A DNA stretch of 10,833 bases, taken from contig CAJXKX010000030.1 of assembly GCA_913055965.1 (NCBI GenBank), forward strand, positions 1 through 10,833, written 5' to 3'. This document shows, in pieces, positions 1-5,887 of the stretch. The notes under the pieces are model-generated. The model was not told where the DNA came from, ran no database searches, and worked only from the letters and a program-made list of their open reading frames with translations. A program made the translations under genes and the position numbers. Each line of letters opens with the position of its first letter. Position 1 is the stretch's first letter. The stretch comes from an uncultured Roseovarius sp. Its GTDB lineage: Bacteria; Pseudomonadota; Alphaproteobacteria; Rhodobacterales; Rhodobacteraceae.

Positions 1-386
1 CCTCCGCTGCCGCCGCCGGTGCCACCACCGCCGCCGGTTCCGCCGCCGCCACCGCCGCCGGCAGAGCCACCGCCGCCGGTACCACCGCCGCCGCCGCCGC
101 CGGCAGAGCCGCCGCCGCCACCGCCACCGCCGCCACCGGGCGGTGTACCGGGCGGAGTGCCCGGCGGCGTGTTGGGCTGCGTATCACGCCCGTCGGGATC
201 GACGTCGAGAGGGGGGACGACAGGAGGAAGCGGGACCGGCTCGCAATCGTATCCAACCGGTGGATCCATCAGCGGGGCACCCTTGAGGGATTCCACCTCG
301 TAGGCCTCGCAGCGATCAATGGGCTCGGGCTGCGCGCAAGCCGCCAGCGATGCCCCGGCAAAAAGAAAAATCGCTGTTTTCTTCAT
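1..386 (-). CDS. Glycine-rich lipoprotein of unknown function, 3' end outside window
   Basis: An open frame reads leftward from ATG at 386-384 to the window edge without a stop (128 full codons). The start is supported by an AGGTGG ribosome binding site about 5 nt upstream. The product begins MKKTAIFLFAGASLAACAQ: a short basic n-region, a hydrophobic core and a lipobox L-A-A-C with Cys17 as predicted lipidation site; Ala follows Cys, so no inner-membrane retention signal is seen. Residues 18-70 are Pro- and acid-rich with two further cysteines (about residues 26 and 48). Three P-P-G-T/G units follow at about 72-83, and the rest is almost only Gly with Ser-Ala and Thr interruptions. The function is not recognisable; a surface or envelope linker is possible. 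The plus-strand polyproline reading of the same bases is its shadow. The frame, lipobox and RBS together make a real gene likely. Confidence 0.75.
   Translation of the reverse strand, partial: MKKTAIFLFAGASLAACAQPEPIDRCEAYEVESLKGAPLMDPPVGYDCEPVPLPPVVPPLDVDPDGRDTQPNTPPGTPPGTPPGGGGGGGGGGSAGGGGGGGTGGGGSAGGGGGGGTGGGGGTGGGSG
24..107 (-). repeat. Two tandem 42-bp units inside the polyglycine coding region
   Basis: Read on the minus strand, 107-66 and 65-24 each encode the same 14 residues, SAGGGGGGGTGGGG. They differ at four third-codon positions only (GGC/GGT/GGA swaps), so the protein repeat is identical while the DNA has drifted synonymously. Shorter Gly-Thr and Gly-Ser units continue to the window edge. 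This was seen directly in the sequence; the number of units beyond the edge is unknown. Confidence 0.8.
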
Positions 387-486
387 GATTCCACCTAAAA
401 ATTGGACAGTCATTTCAGTCATGCACGGATCACGGGCAGACACAACAGGCAAACGAAATTCTGCGTACACTGAGGCACTCTTATCA

Positions 487-497
487 ATTATTCTATA
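487..497 (-). promoter_or_regulatory. AT-rich promoter-like element upstream of the lipoprotein gene
   Basis: Read leftward, this contains TATAGAATAAT. The hexamer AATAAT (492-487) matches the sigma-70 -10 consensus at five of six positions, about 100 nt before the lipoprotein ATG. No good -35 hexamer lies at the right distance, so this is only a candidate. Confidence 0.25.
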
Positions 498-510
498 CCG
501 CACCCTCACC

Positions 511-527
511 GCACACGTTTCGTGCGC
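511..527. promoter_or_regulatory. Imperfect dyad GCACACG-TTT-CGTGCGC
   Basis: The two 7-bp arms (511-517 and 521-527) pair at six of seven positions around a TTT spacer. The dyad sits 15-25 bp upstream (in the lipoprotein direction) of the AT-rich promoter-like element. It could be an operator or a short hairpin; its role is not known. Confidence 0.3.
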
Positions 528-546
528 ACAGTTGCTTAAAACTCCG

Positions 547-560
547 TTGCTTTCAAGCAA
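547..560. promoter_or_regulatory. Palindrome TTGCTT-TC-AAGCAA with a nearby half-site
   Basis: There are perfect 6-bp arms (547-552 and 555-560) around a 2-bp centre. A further TTGCTT half-site lies at 532-537, 15 bp away start to start. Spacing of this kind is typical of a helix-turn-helix repressor or activator site. It lies about 50 bp upstream of the promoter-like element of the lipoprotein gene. No regulator can be named from the sequence. Confidence 0.35.
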
Positions 561-901
561 TTTCACCAAGCGAAACAACAACGGGGGAGGGCTTGTGTCC
601 CAGTTGCATCACCCGTCCGCCGAGGCGCGGGCGCATTCCCTGACCGGTTGCACGGTCGCGCCGCTTGCGCAGGGACGCCGCGCAGGGCGTCTGCGGGCCT
701 GTCTCCGGGCCTGTCATGCACCGCGCGACAAGGCGGGCCGGGGCCGCTGCAGGCACCCCGCCCGGCGCGACAGGGAGCATCATCTGCGCCATCATGCCGC
801 AAGCCCCGCATCGCCCCTCCCGCCCACGCGCCGCACGCCTCGAATCGACCGGCGCGGACCTCGGTGCCTGCGCGGGAAACCTGACGGGTCTGGAGGAAAA
901 G

Positions 902-977
902 TGGTGCCGCTGAAGGGACTCGAACCCCCGACCCCATCATTACGAATGACGTGCTCTACCAGCTGAGCTACAGCGGC
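902..977 (-). tRNA. tRNA-Thr, anticodon CGU
   Basis: On the minus strand the 76-nt gene folds as a full cloverleaf. The acceptor stem GCCGCTG/CAGCGGC pairs perfectly (977-971 with 912-906), A73 is followed by an encoded CCA (904-902), and the D-arm reads GCTCAGCTGGTAGAGC. The anticodon stem CGTCA/TGATG has one G-U pair, and the T-arm carries the TTCGA loop signature. The anticodon loop TTCGTAA places CGT at 944-942, which decodes ACG and hence threonine. The T stem has two G-U pairs at its base. No clear terminator with a T-run follows the CCA. Confidence 0.97.
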
Positions 978-984
978 CACCTTG

Positions 985-996
985 GGCCCGCGGGCC
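985..996. repeat. Perfect 12-bp palindrome GGCCCGCGGGCC in the tRNA leader
   Basis: This lies 8 bp upstream of the mature 5' end of tRNA-Thr, inside the predicted precursor leader. In RNA it would form GGCC/GGCC around a CGCG loop. It could influence 5' processing, or be a by-product of high GC content. Confidence 0.5.
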
Positions 997-1022
997 GAGC
1001 ATGGCGCGGCGGGACCGGTGCC

Positions 1023-1051
1023 GCTTTAACCGAGGCGGGCAGGGGGCGCAA
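1023..1051 (-). promoter_or_regulatory. Probable promoter of tRNA-Thr
   Basis: Read leftward: TTGCGC (1051-1046), a 17-bp spacer, then TAAAGC (1028-1023). The spacing is ideal, and the hexamers match consensus at about three of six (-35) and three of six (-10) positions. Transcription would start near 1016 and leave a leader of roughly 40 nt before the mature tRNA. It is the only stretch of this kind between the tRNA and the next gene. Confidence 0.4.
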
Positions 1052-1063
1052 CAGGAATTGCGC
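1046..1063. promoter_or_regulatory. Inverted repeat GCGCAA-N6-TTGCGC
   Basis: Perfect 6-bp arms (1046-1051 and 1058-1063) flank CAGGAA. The left arm is the candidate -35 hexamer of the tRNA promoter; the right arm is a TTGCGC facing the plus-strand operon. No convincing -10 follows the right arm at 16-18 bp. It could be a shared operator between the divergent tRNA gene and the operon. Confidence 0.35.
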
Positions 1064-1131
1064 GGGTGCGGAAATCGGGTCGTGGCACCTTTCGCCCGGT
1101 CGCGCGGGGCGCTAACGTCGCGGCGCAAGAC

Positions 1132-1140
1132 GGGGAGGGG
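1132..1140 (+). promoter_or_regulatory. Ribosome binding site that fixes the GTG start at 1145
   Basis: GGGGAGGGG contains GGAGGG with a 5-nt gap to GTG. There is no ATG near the RHG motif, so this site decides the start. Confidence 0.7.
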
Positions 1141-1144
1141 ACGC

Positions 1145-1795
1145 GTGACCGAGATCGTTCTGGTGCGCCACGGACAGGCCAACAACAAGGCGACCGACGA
1201 GGCGGGGTATGACCGGCTGTCGCCCCTGGGCGTGCAGCAGGCGGACTGGCTCGGCGCGCACATGCGCGCGACCGATCCGCATTTCGACCGTGTCATCACC
1301 GGCACGCTCGCCCGGCAGCGGGGCACGGCGGAGGCGATGGGCTATGGTGGCGGCGATGTGGATGCGCGGCTCGACGAGCTCAGCTATTTCGCGCTCGCGC
1401 AGGCGGTCGAGGCGCAGCACGGCATCCCCGCCCCGCAGGACGCCACGCAGTTCGCGCGCTACCTGCCGCGCGTCATCGAGCATTGGGCGCAGGGCAATCT
1501 CGATGGGCTGCCCGAAAGCTACGACAGCTTTTCCGCCCGCGTGACGGACCTGCTCGACGATCTGTCGGGCAAGGGCGGGCGGGTGCTGGTCGTCACCTCG
1601 GGCGGCGTGATCGGCATGGCGATGCGCCACGCGCTGGGCCTTGATACCGGCGGCATGTGCAAGGTCATGCTGCAGGTGATGAACAGCTCGCTGCACCGCG
1701 TCCACCACGTCCATGACATGCTGATGGTGGGGGCGTTCAACGCCACGCCGCATCTCGACGCACCGGACCGGGCCCATGCCCGCACCTTCATCTGA
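1145..1795 (+). CDS. Histidine phosphatase-fold protein lacking the usual second catalytic His
   Basis: The 216-aa protein begins (V/M)TEIVLVRHGQA. GTG at 1145 is chosen because GGGGAGGGG (1132-1140) sits just upstream and because the family motif V-R-H-G then falls at residues 7-10; the in-frame region before it has no family resemblance. Phosphoglycerate-mutase superfamily signs are the RHG motif with His9 as phosphate acceptor, Arg57 in the L-A-R-Q-R-G-T-A-E segment, and acidic Glu78. Near residue 151, where the family normally has S-H-G-G, this protein reads T-S-G-G: Ser152 replaces the second catalytic histidine. The core is otherwise intact, so this may be a subfamily trait, not damage. 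The substrate is unknown; phosphatase or mutase activity should not be assumed. It is the first gene of a four-gene operon, 17 nt before the next, and probably cytoplasmic (no signal peptide). Confidence 0.88.
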   Translation: MTEIVLVRHGQANNKATDEAGYDRLSPLGVQQADWLGAHMRATDPHFDRVITGTLARQRGTAEAMGYGGGDVDARLDELSYFALAQAVEAQHGIPAPQDATQFARYLPRVIEHWAQGNLDGLPESYDSFSARVTDLLDDLSGKGGRVLVVTSGGVIGMAMRHALGLDTGGMCKVMLQVMNSSLHRVHHVHDMLMVGAFNATPHLDAPDRAHARTFI

Positions 1796-1812
1796 GACAG
1801 GGAACACGCGCA

Positions 1813-2427
1813 ATGAAACTCTATTACGCAAGAGGTACCATCGCCATCGCCACCGCCATCGCGCTCCACGAGGCGGGGCTGGATTTCGAGCCGGTGCGGC
1901 TCGATTTCAAGGCGGGCGAGCAGACGCGGCCCGACTATCACGCGATCAACCCCAAGGGGCGCGTGCCCGCGCTCGTGACCGATCAGGGCATCCTGACCGA
2001 GACGGCGGCGATCCTCGACCATATCGCCGATCTCGCGCCGTCTGCCGGGCTGCGTCCGTCCGATCCCTGGCAGGCCGCGCGGATGCGCGAGGCGATGTGC
2101 TATCTCGCCTCGACCATGCATGTGAACCACGCCCACAAGATGCGCGGCCACCGCTGGGCCGATCAGCAAAGCTCGTTCGACGACATGAAGGCCAAGTCGG
2201 TGCAGACCATGACCGACAGCGCGACCTATGTGGAAAACCATGTTCTCAAGGGCCCGTTCGTTCTGGGCGAGACCTTCTCGCTGGCCGACCCCTATCTCTA
2301 CGTCGCCTGCAACTGGCTGGAGGGGGACGGCGTGCGCGTGGCGGATTTCCCCAGGATCGTGGCCTTCATCGAGGCGATGCGCGGCCGCACCTCTGTGGCG
2401 CAGGTCATCGCCGACGACATGATCTGA
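1813..2427 (+). CDS. Glutathione S-transferase family protein
   Basis: The product has 204 aa, the usual cytosolic GST length. The N-terminal thioredoxin-fold half (about 1-78) starts MKLYYARGT and carries the glutathione-site segments N-P-K-G-R-V-P-A-L (46-54, with the cis-proline at Pro52) and L-T-E-T-A-A-I (61-67). The C-terminal helical half has the capping-box segment F-S-L-A-D-P-Y before residue 170. It looks beta-class-like. E. coli GstA has a cysteine at position 10; here that position is Ile, with Thr9 beside it. The residue after Glu63 is Thr64 where Ser or Gly is common. It may therefore be a GSH-binding isomerase or lyase, not a classical conjugating enzyme. AGGGA at 1799-1803 supports the ATG. 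It lies 17 nt after the phosphatase-like gene and 10 nt before a saccharopine dehydrogenase, so it is co-transcribed. No substrate can be assigned. Confidence 0.92.
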   Translation: MKLYYARGTIAIATAIALHEAGLDFEPVRLDFKAGEQTRPDYHAINPKGRVPALVTDQGILTETAAILDHIADLAPSAGLRPSDPWQAARMREAMCYLASTMHVNHAHKMRGHRWADQQSSFDDMKAKSVQTMTDSATYVENHVLKGPFVLGETFSLADPYLYVACNWLEGDGVRVADFPRIVAFIEAMRGRTSVAQVIADDMI

Positions 2428-2437
2428 GGGCTGCCGC

Positions 2438-3493
2438 ATGACACATCTCTGGGTCCGGGCCGAGCAGCGGCCCAACGAGGAACGCGTCGGGCTGACGCCC
2501 GAGGGGGCGGCGGCGCTGATCGCCAAGGGCATCCGCGTGACGGTGGAGGAAAGCCGCAACCGCGCCATTCCGATTGACGGCTATCGCGACGCTGGCTGCG
2601 AGATCGCGGGCGAGGCGTCATGGCCCTCCGCCCCCGCCGACGCGATCATCTTCGGGCTGAAGGAACTGCCCGAGGACGGCACGCCCCTGCCGCATCGCCA
2701 CATCATGTTCGGCCATGCCTTCAAGGGGCAACACGCAGGCAAGCGCCTGCTGGAGCGGTTCAAGGCCGGCGGCGGCACGCTCTACGATCTGGAATACCTG
2801 GTGGACGAGGACGGGCGCCGCGTCGCCGCCTTCGGCTATTGGGCGGGCTATGCGGGGGCGGCGGTGTCGCTGATGTCCTGGGCCGCGCAACAGGGCGGCG
2901 GCACCTGCCCGCCGGTGGCCACCTTCGCGGGTCGCGACGCGCTGCTCGCGACGCTCGGCGCACAACTGGACGCGGTAGGCGGGGGCCGCCCGACCGCCAT
3001 CGTCATCGGCGCGCTTGGCCGTGTCGGCACCGGGGCGAGCGATCTGTGCGCGGCCATGGGCGTGACCGTCACGAAATGGGACATGGCCGAGACCGCGAGC
3101 GGCGGGCCCTTCCCCGAGATCCTCGACCACGCGCTTTTCATCAACTGCATCCTCGCGCGCCCCGGCACGCCGGTTTTCGTTCCGAAATCCGCGCTGACGC
3201 AGCCCCGCCGCCTGCGCGTGATCGGCGACGTGGCCTGTGACCCCGACAGCGATTACAACCCGGTGCCGGTCTATGACCGCGCCACCACATGGGCAGAGCC
3301 TGCGCTGCGCGTGCACGACGCCCCGCCGCTCGACGTGATGGCCATCGACAACCTGCCCTCGCTCCTGCCGCGCGAGTCCTCCGAGGATTTCGCGGCGCAG
3401 CTTCTGCCCCATCTCGCGACGCTCGATAGCTTCGACGCGGGCGTGTGGGGCCGGGCGCGGGCCATATTCGACACCCATATCAAGGAGGTCTGA
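2438..3493 (+). CDS. Saccharopine dehydrogenase, NAD+, L-lysine-forming type (Lys1-like)
   Basis: The 351-aa protein resembles fungal Lys1 (EC 1.5.1.7) along its whole length. It interconverts saccharopine with lysine plus 2-oxoglutarate using NAD(H). Visible landmarks are R-A-E-x-x-P-x-E-x-R near the N-terminus; G-L-K-E-L-P-E (73-79) with Lys75 and F-G-H (91-93) with His93, at the positions of the yeast catalytic Lys77 and His96; T-L-Y-D-L-E-Y (114-120); the nucleotide-binding I-G-A-L-G-R-V-G (190-197); K-W-D (213-215); R-G/S-G-G-P-F-like S-G-G-P-F (221-225); and N-L-P-S-L-L-P-R-E (305-313). The yeast Cys in the GALGRCG loop is Val196 here. The SD overlaps the stop of the preceding GST gene (GAGGG, 2426-2430). 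It lies 3 nt before the Lys9-like gene. Lysine breakdown is the likely direction in a bacterium that uses the diaminopimelate pathway, which is an inference. Confidence 0.93.
   Translation: MTHLWVRAEQRPNEERVGLTPEGAAALIAKGIRVTVEESRNRAIPIDGYRDAGCEIAGEASWPSAPADAIIFGLKELPEDGTPLPHRHIMFGHAFKGQHAGKRLLERFKAGGGTLYDLEYLVDEDGRRVAAFGYWAGYAGAAVSLMSWAAQQGGGTCPPVATFAGRDALLATLGAQLDAVGGGRPTAIVIGALGRVGTGASDLCAAMGVTVTKWDMAETASGGPFPEILDHALFINCILARPGTPVFVPKSALTQPRRLRVIGDVACDPDSDYNPVPVYDRATTWAEPALRVHDAPPLDVMAIDNLPSLLPRESSEDFAAQLLPHLATLDSFDAGVWGRARAIFDTHIKEV
3482..3488 (+). promoter_or_regulatory. AAGGAGG ribosome binding site embedded in the previous gene's last codons
   Basis: A near-perfect SD for the ATG at 3497 (8-nt spacing) is formed by the final K-E-V codons of the Lys1-like gene. 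This suggests strong, coupled translation of the second saccharopine enzyme. Confidence 0.75.
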
Positions 3494-3496
3494 GAC

Positions 3497-4639
3497 ATGA
3501 CGATTCACTGGTGCGGCACCGGCCTTTCGGCGATTCCCGGCCTGCGGCGGCTGATCGGGGCGGGCCATGACGTGGCCGTCTGGAACCGCTCGACCGACAA
3601 GGCACAGGCGGCCGTGGGCGACCTGACCAACACTATCCACGCCTTCGACAAGGACGCCCTCGCCGAGGTGCTAAAGCCCGGCGATGTGGTCGTCTCGATG
3701 CTGCCCGGCGACTGGCATGTACCGCTTGCGGAACTTTGCCTTGAGAAGGGCGCGCATTTCGTCTCGTCCTCCTACATCGCCCCCGAGATGCGGGCGCTCG
3801 ATGCCGCCGCGCGCGACAAGGGCCTGTGCCTCGTCAACGAGATCGGCCTCGATCCCGGCATAGACCACCTGATGGCGCATCACCTCGTGGCCGACTATCG
3901 CGCCGCGGGCGCGTTCGACGCGGCCAACGACCTGTCGTTCACCTCCTATTGCGGCGGGGTGCCCAAGGTGCCCAACCCCTTCCGCTACAAGTTCAGCTGG
4001 TCGCCCCTCGGCGTGCTCAAGGCGCTGCGTTCGCCCTCGCGCTCGATCCGCGATTTCTCGGAACTCAACGTCGCGCGGCCCTGGGACGCGCTCTCGACCT
4101 ATGACGCGCCGCTGCCGACACCTGAGACCTTCGAGGTCTACCCCAACCGCGATTCGATCCCCTTCATCGCCGATTACCGGTTCGATCCCGACTGGCGGAT
4201 CAGGGATTTCGTGCGCGGCACGCTGCGGCTGAATGGCTGGGCCGAGGCGTGGAAGGACATCTTTGCCGAGATCGAGACGCTGGAGGGCGCGGCGGGCGAC
4301 GCGCGGCTCAAGGAGATGTCGGATCAGTTCTGGCAAGAGCATGCCTATGACGAGGGCGAGCCGGATCGCGTCGTGCTCTGCGTCGATCTCAAGGCCGAAA
4401 AGGCCGGGCAACCGGTCTGGCACAAGACTTACGTGATGGATGCCTGGGGCGACGACCGCGGCACGGCGATGGCGCGGCTGGTGTCCATCCCGGTCTCGCT
4501 GGCCGTCGAATCGGTGCTGAACCGCGAGATCCCGGCAGGCGTCAGCCCCGCGCCGCACGACCCGAAACTCGTGGAACGCTACCTGGGCGAGGTCGGCCAC
4601 CTCGCGCAGCATCTGCAGGTGGTCGATCACCTCGCCTGA
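3497..4639 (+). CDS. Saccharopine dehydrogenase, NADP+, L-glutamate-forming type (Lys9-like)
   Basis: The 380-aa protein matches fungal Lys9 and the C-terminal half of animal AASS. It interconverts saccharopine with 2-aminoadipate 6-semialdehyde plus glutamate. An N-terminal Rossmann segment (W-C-G-T-G-L at 5-10, then V-V-S-M-L-P at 65-70) is followed by the signature V-N-E-I-G-L-D-P-G-I-D-H (113-124), S-Y-C-G-G (150-154), N-P-F-R-Y-K-F-S-W-S-P (160-170), Y-P-N-R-D-S (215-220) and R-G-T-L-R (240-244). The fungal enzyme is listed as NADP-dependent; cofactor use here is not proven by sequence. With the gene 3 nt upstream it completes the two-step saccharopine route as separate polypeptides. The next enzyme, aminoadipate semialdehyde dehydrogenase, is not in the window. 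A strong hairpin follows the stop, marking the operon's end. Confidence 0.92.
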   Translation: MTIHWCGTGLSAIPGLRRLIGAGHDVAVWNRSTDKAQAAVGDLTNTIHAFDKDALAEVLKPGDVVVSMLPGDWHVPLAELCLEKGAHFVSSSYIAPEMRALDAAARDKGLCLVNEIGLDPGIDHLMAHHLVADYRAAGAFDAANDLSFTSYCGGVPKVPNPFRYKFSWSPLGVLKALRSPSRSIRDFSELNVARPWDALSTYDAPLPTPETFEVYPNRDSIPFIADYRFDPDWRIRDFVRGTLRLNGWAEAWKDIFAEIETLEGAAGDARLKEMSDQFWQEHAYDEGEPDRVVLCVDLKAEKAGQPVWHKTYVMDAWGDDRGTAMARLVSIPVSLAVESVLNREIPAGVSPAPHDPKLVERYLGEVGHLAQHLQVVDHLA

Positions 4640-4646
4640 CAGAGCG

Positions 4647-4673
4647 TGCGGGGCGGCGCAGTGCCGCCCCGCA
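4647..4673. terminator. Hairpin terminator between convergent genes
   Basis: A perfect 11-bp stem, TGCGGGGCGGC (4647-4657) with GCCGCCCCGCA (4663-4673), encloses a GCAGT loop. It lies 7 nt after the Lys9-like stop and 5 nt beyond the creatinase stop, so it could serve both directions. No clear T-run follows on either strand, as is common in GC-rich alphaproteobacteria. Confidence 0.75.
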
Positions 4674-4678
4674 GTCGT

Positions 4679-5887
4679 TCAGCCGACGACGTTGAACTCC
4701 GGGCCATAGGGATAGCCGGTGATGTTCTCGTTGCCGTCCTCGGTGATCACCAGAATATCGTGCTCGCGGTAGCCACCCGCGCCGGGCTGTCCCGCGCCAA
4801 GCGTCAGCATCGGCTCCATCGAGATGACCATGCCCGGCTCCAGCACCGTGTCGATATCCTCGCGCAGTTCCAGCCCCGCCTCGCGGCCATAGTAATGGCT
4901 CAGGATGCCAAAGCTGTGGCCATAGCCGAAGGTGCGGTATTGCAGCAGGTCGCGCTCTTCGAAAAACGCGTTGATCCGATGCGTGACCTCGGCGCAGCTC
5001 ACCCCCGGTTTCAACAGCGACATGCCGTATTCATGGGCGGCGACATTGGCCTCCCAGATGGCACGGCTGGCCGCGTCCACCTCTCCGGCGAACATCGTGC
5101 GTTCCAGCGCCACGTAATAGCCCGACACCATCGGAAAGGTGTTGAGCGACAGGATATCGCCGCGCTCGATGGCGCGCGCCGTCACCGGGTTATGCGCGCC
5201 GTCGGTATTGATGCCCGACTGGAACCACACCCATGTGTCGCGATACTCGGCCTCGGGAAAGCGTTTCGCGATCTCCGCCTCCATCGCGTCGCGCCCCGCC
5301 ATGGCCACGTCGATCTCGCGCGCGCCCACCTTCACCGCGTCGCGGATGGCATAGCCGCCCACATCCGCCACCTGCGCGCAGGACCGGATAAGCGCGATCT
5401 CGGCCCCGGATTTGCGCATCCGCTGGCGCATCGTGGCCGGGGCCACGTCCACCATCGTCAGCGGCCTCAGGAAATCCTCCAGCTTGTCGCGCTGCATCAG
5501 CGTCAGGTGATCGCCCTCATACGCCACGACACCGCCCTCGCCTGCCACCTCGCGGACCGCGCGCCAGAAATTGTCGCGCTGCCAGTCGGTATAGGTGATG
5601 TTGTCGCAGAATGAGCGCCGCCACGGTTGCCCCGCGTCGATGCCCGCGCTGATCGTGACACAGTCGGTTTCGGTGACGACAAGGCCATAGGGCCGCCCGA
5701 AGGAACAATAGAGAAAGCCCGAGTAATAGGCGATGTTGTGCATCGAGGTGAGGACGGCGGCGCTCGCCCCCGCCTCCTGCATGATCGCGCGCAGGCCCGC
5801 GACGCGCGCCTCGTATTCGGATATGGCAAAGGGCAGCGGGGCCTTTTCGCCATTGTGGAAACGATAAAATTCAGGACGTGCAGTCAT
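4679..5887 (-). CDS. Creatinase (creatine amidinohydrolase)
   Basis: The 402-aa product matches Pseudomonas putida creatinase in length and closely in sequence. EC 3.5.3.3 hydrolyses creatine to sarcosine and urea in the cytoplasm, typically as a homodimer with the pita-bread fold of the M24 family but without metal. Conserved stretches are Y-C-S-F-G-R-P-Y (60-67), Q-P-W-R-R (87-91), Y-T-D-W-Q-R-D-N (99-106), W-F-Q-S-G-I-N-T-D-G-A-H-N-P-V-T (221-236) with catalytic His232, A-L-E-R-T (260-264) with Glu262, F-G-Y-G-H-S-F-G (320-327), H-Y-Y-G-R-E-A-G-L-E (331-340) and S-M-E-P-M (356-360) with Glu358. The intact active site argues for creatinase over prolidase or ectoine-hydrolase relatives. The start is fixed by AAGGAGGG (5900-5893), 5 nt before ATG. 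It stands alone, divergent from the P1 peptidase. The flavoprotein at 9127 could use its product sarcosine. Confidence 0.93.
   Translation of the reverse strand: MTARPEFYRFHNGEKAPLPFAISEYEARVAGLRAIMQEAGASAAVLTSMHNIAYYSGFLYCSFGRPYGLVVTETDCVTISAGIDAGQPWRRSFCDNITYTDWQRDNFWRAVREVAGEGGVVAYEGDHLTLMQRDKLEDFLRPLTMVDVAPATMRQRMRKSGAEIALIRSCAQVADVGGYAIRDAVKVGAREIDVAMAGRDAMEAEIAKRFPEAEYRDTWVWFQSGINTDGAHNPVTARAIERGDILSLNTFPMVSGYYVALERTMFAGEVDAASRAIWEANVAAHEYGMSLLKPGVSCAEVTHRINAFFEERDLLQYRTFGYGHSFGILSHYYGREAGLELREDIDTVLEPGMVISMEPMLTLGAGQPGAGGYREHDILVITEDGNENITGYPYGPEFNVVG

Larger units (their letters stand above)
387..901. other. Gene-free spacer between lipoprotein gene and tRNA-Thr
   Basis: No credible gene is seen in these 515 bases. 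About 387-600 is near 50 percent GC by hand count (lowest at 481-540), whereas 661-720 is about 75 percent. The AT-richer part is the leader and probable promoter region of the leftward lipoprotein gene. It holds a direct repeat CAGTCAT (407-413 and 416-422), a dyad at 511-527 and a palindrome at 547-560. The GC-rich part holds an inverted repeat GACGCC-N6-GGCGTC (674-691) and a direct repeat CGGGCCTGTC (694-703 and 706-715). Reading frames here either run through the tRNA or resemble no known protein. Confidence 0.6.

Noticed and set aside
24..160. CCG-rich tract as a CRISPR array
   Set aside because: The repeats are in-frame Gly codons with no unique spacers between them.
19..303. Plus-strand polyproline reading frame
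   Set aside because: It is the antisense of the glycine-rich lipoprotein, which has a start with ribosome binding site and a lipobox; the plus reading has neither.
319..966. Frames of 78-215 aa on both strands across 319-980
   Set aside because: They run through the tRNA (giving the familiar false peptides such as VAQLVEH and KGLEPPT) or through GC-rich spacer, and resemble no protein family.
903..1025. Direct repeat GGTGCCGCT (903-911, 1017-1025) as an integration (att) site at the tRNA
   Set aside because: Nine bases is too short, the enclosed segment is only the tRNA and its promoter, and no integrase or foreign genes are present.
4646..5614. 322-aa plus-strand frame
   Set aside because: It is antisense to creatinase, whose conserved active site is unmistakable.
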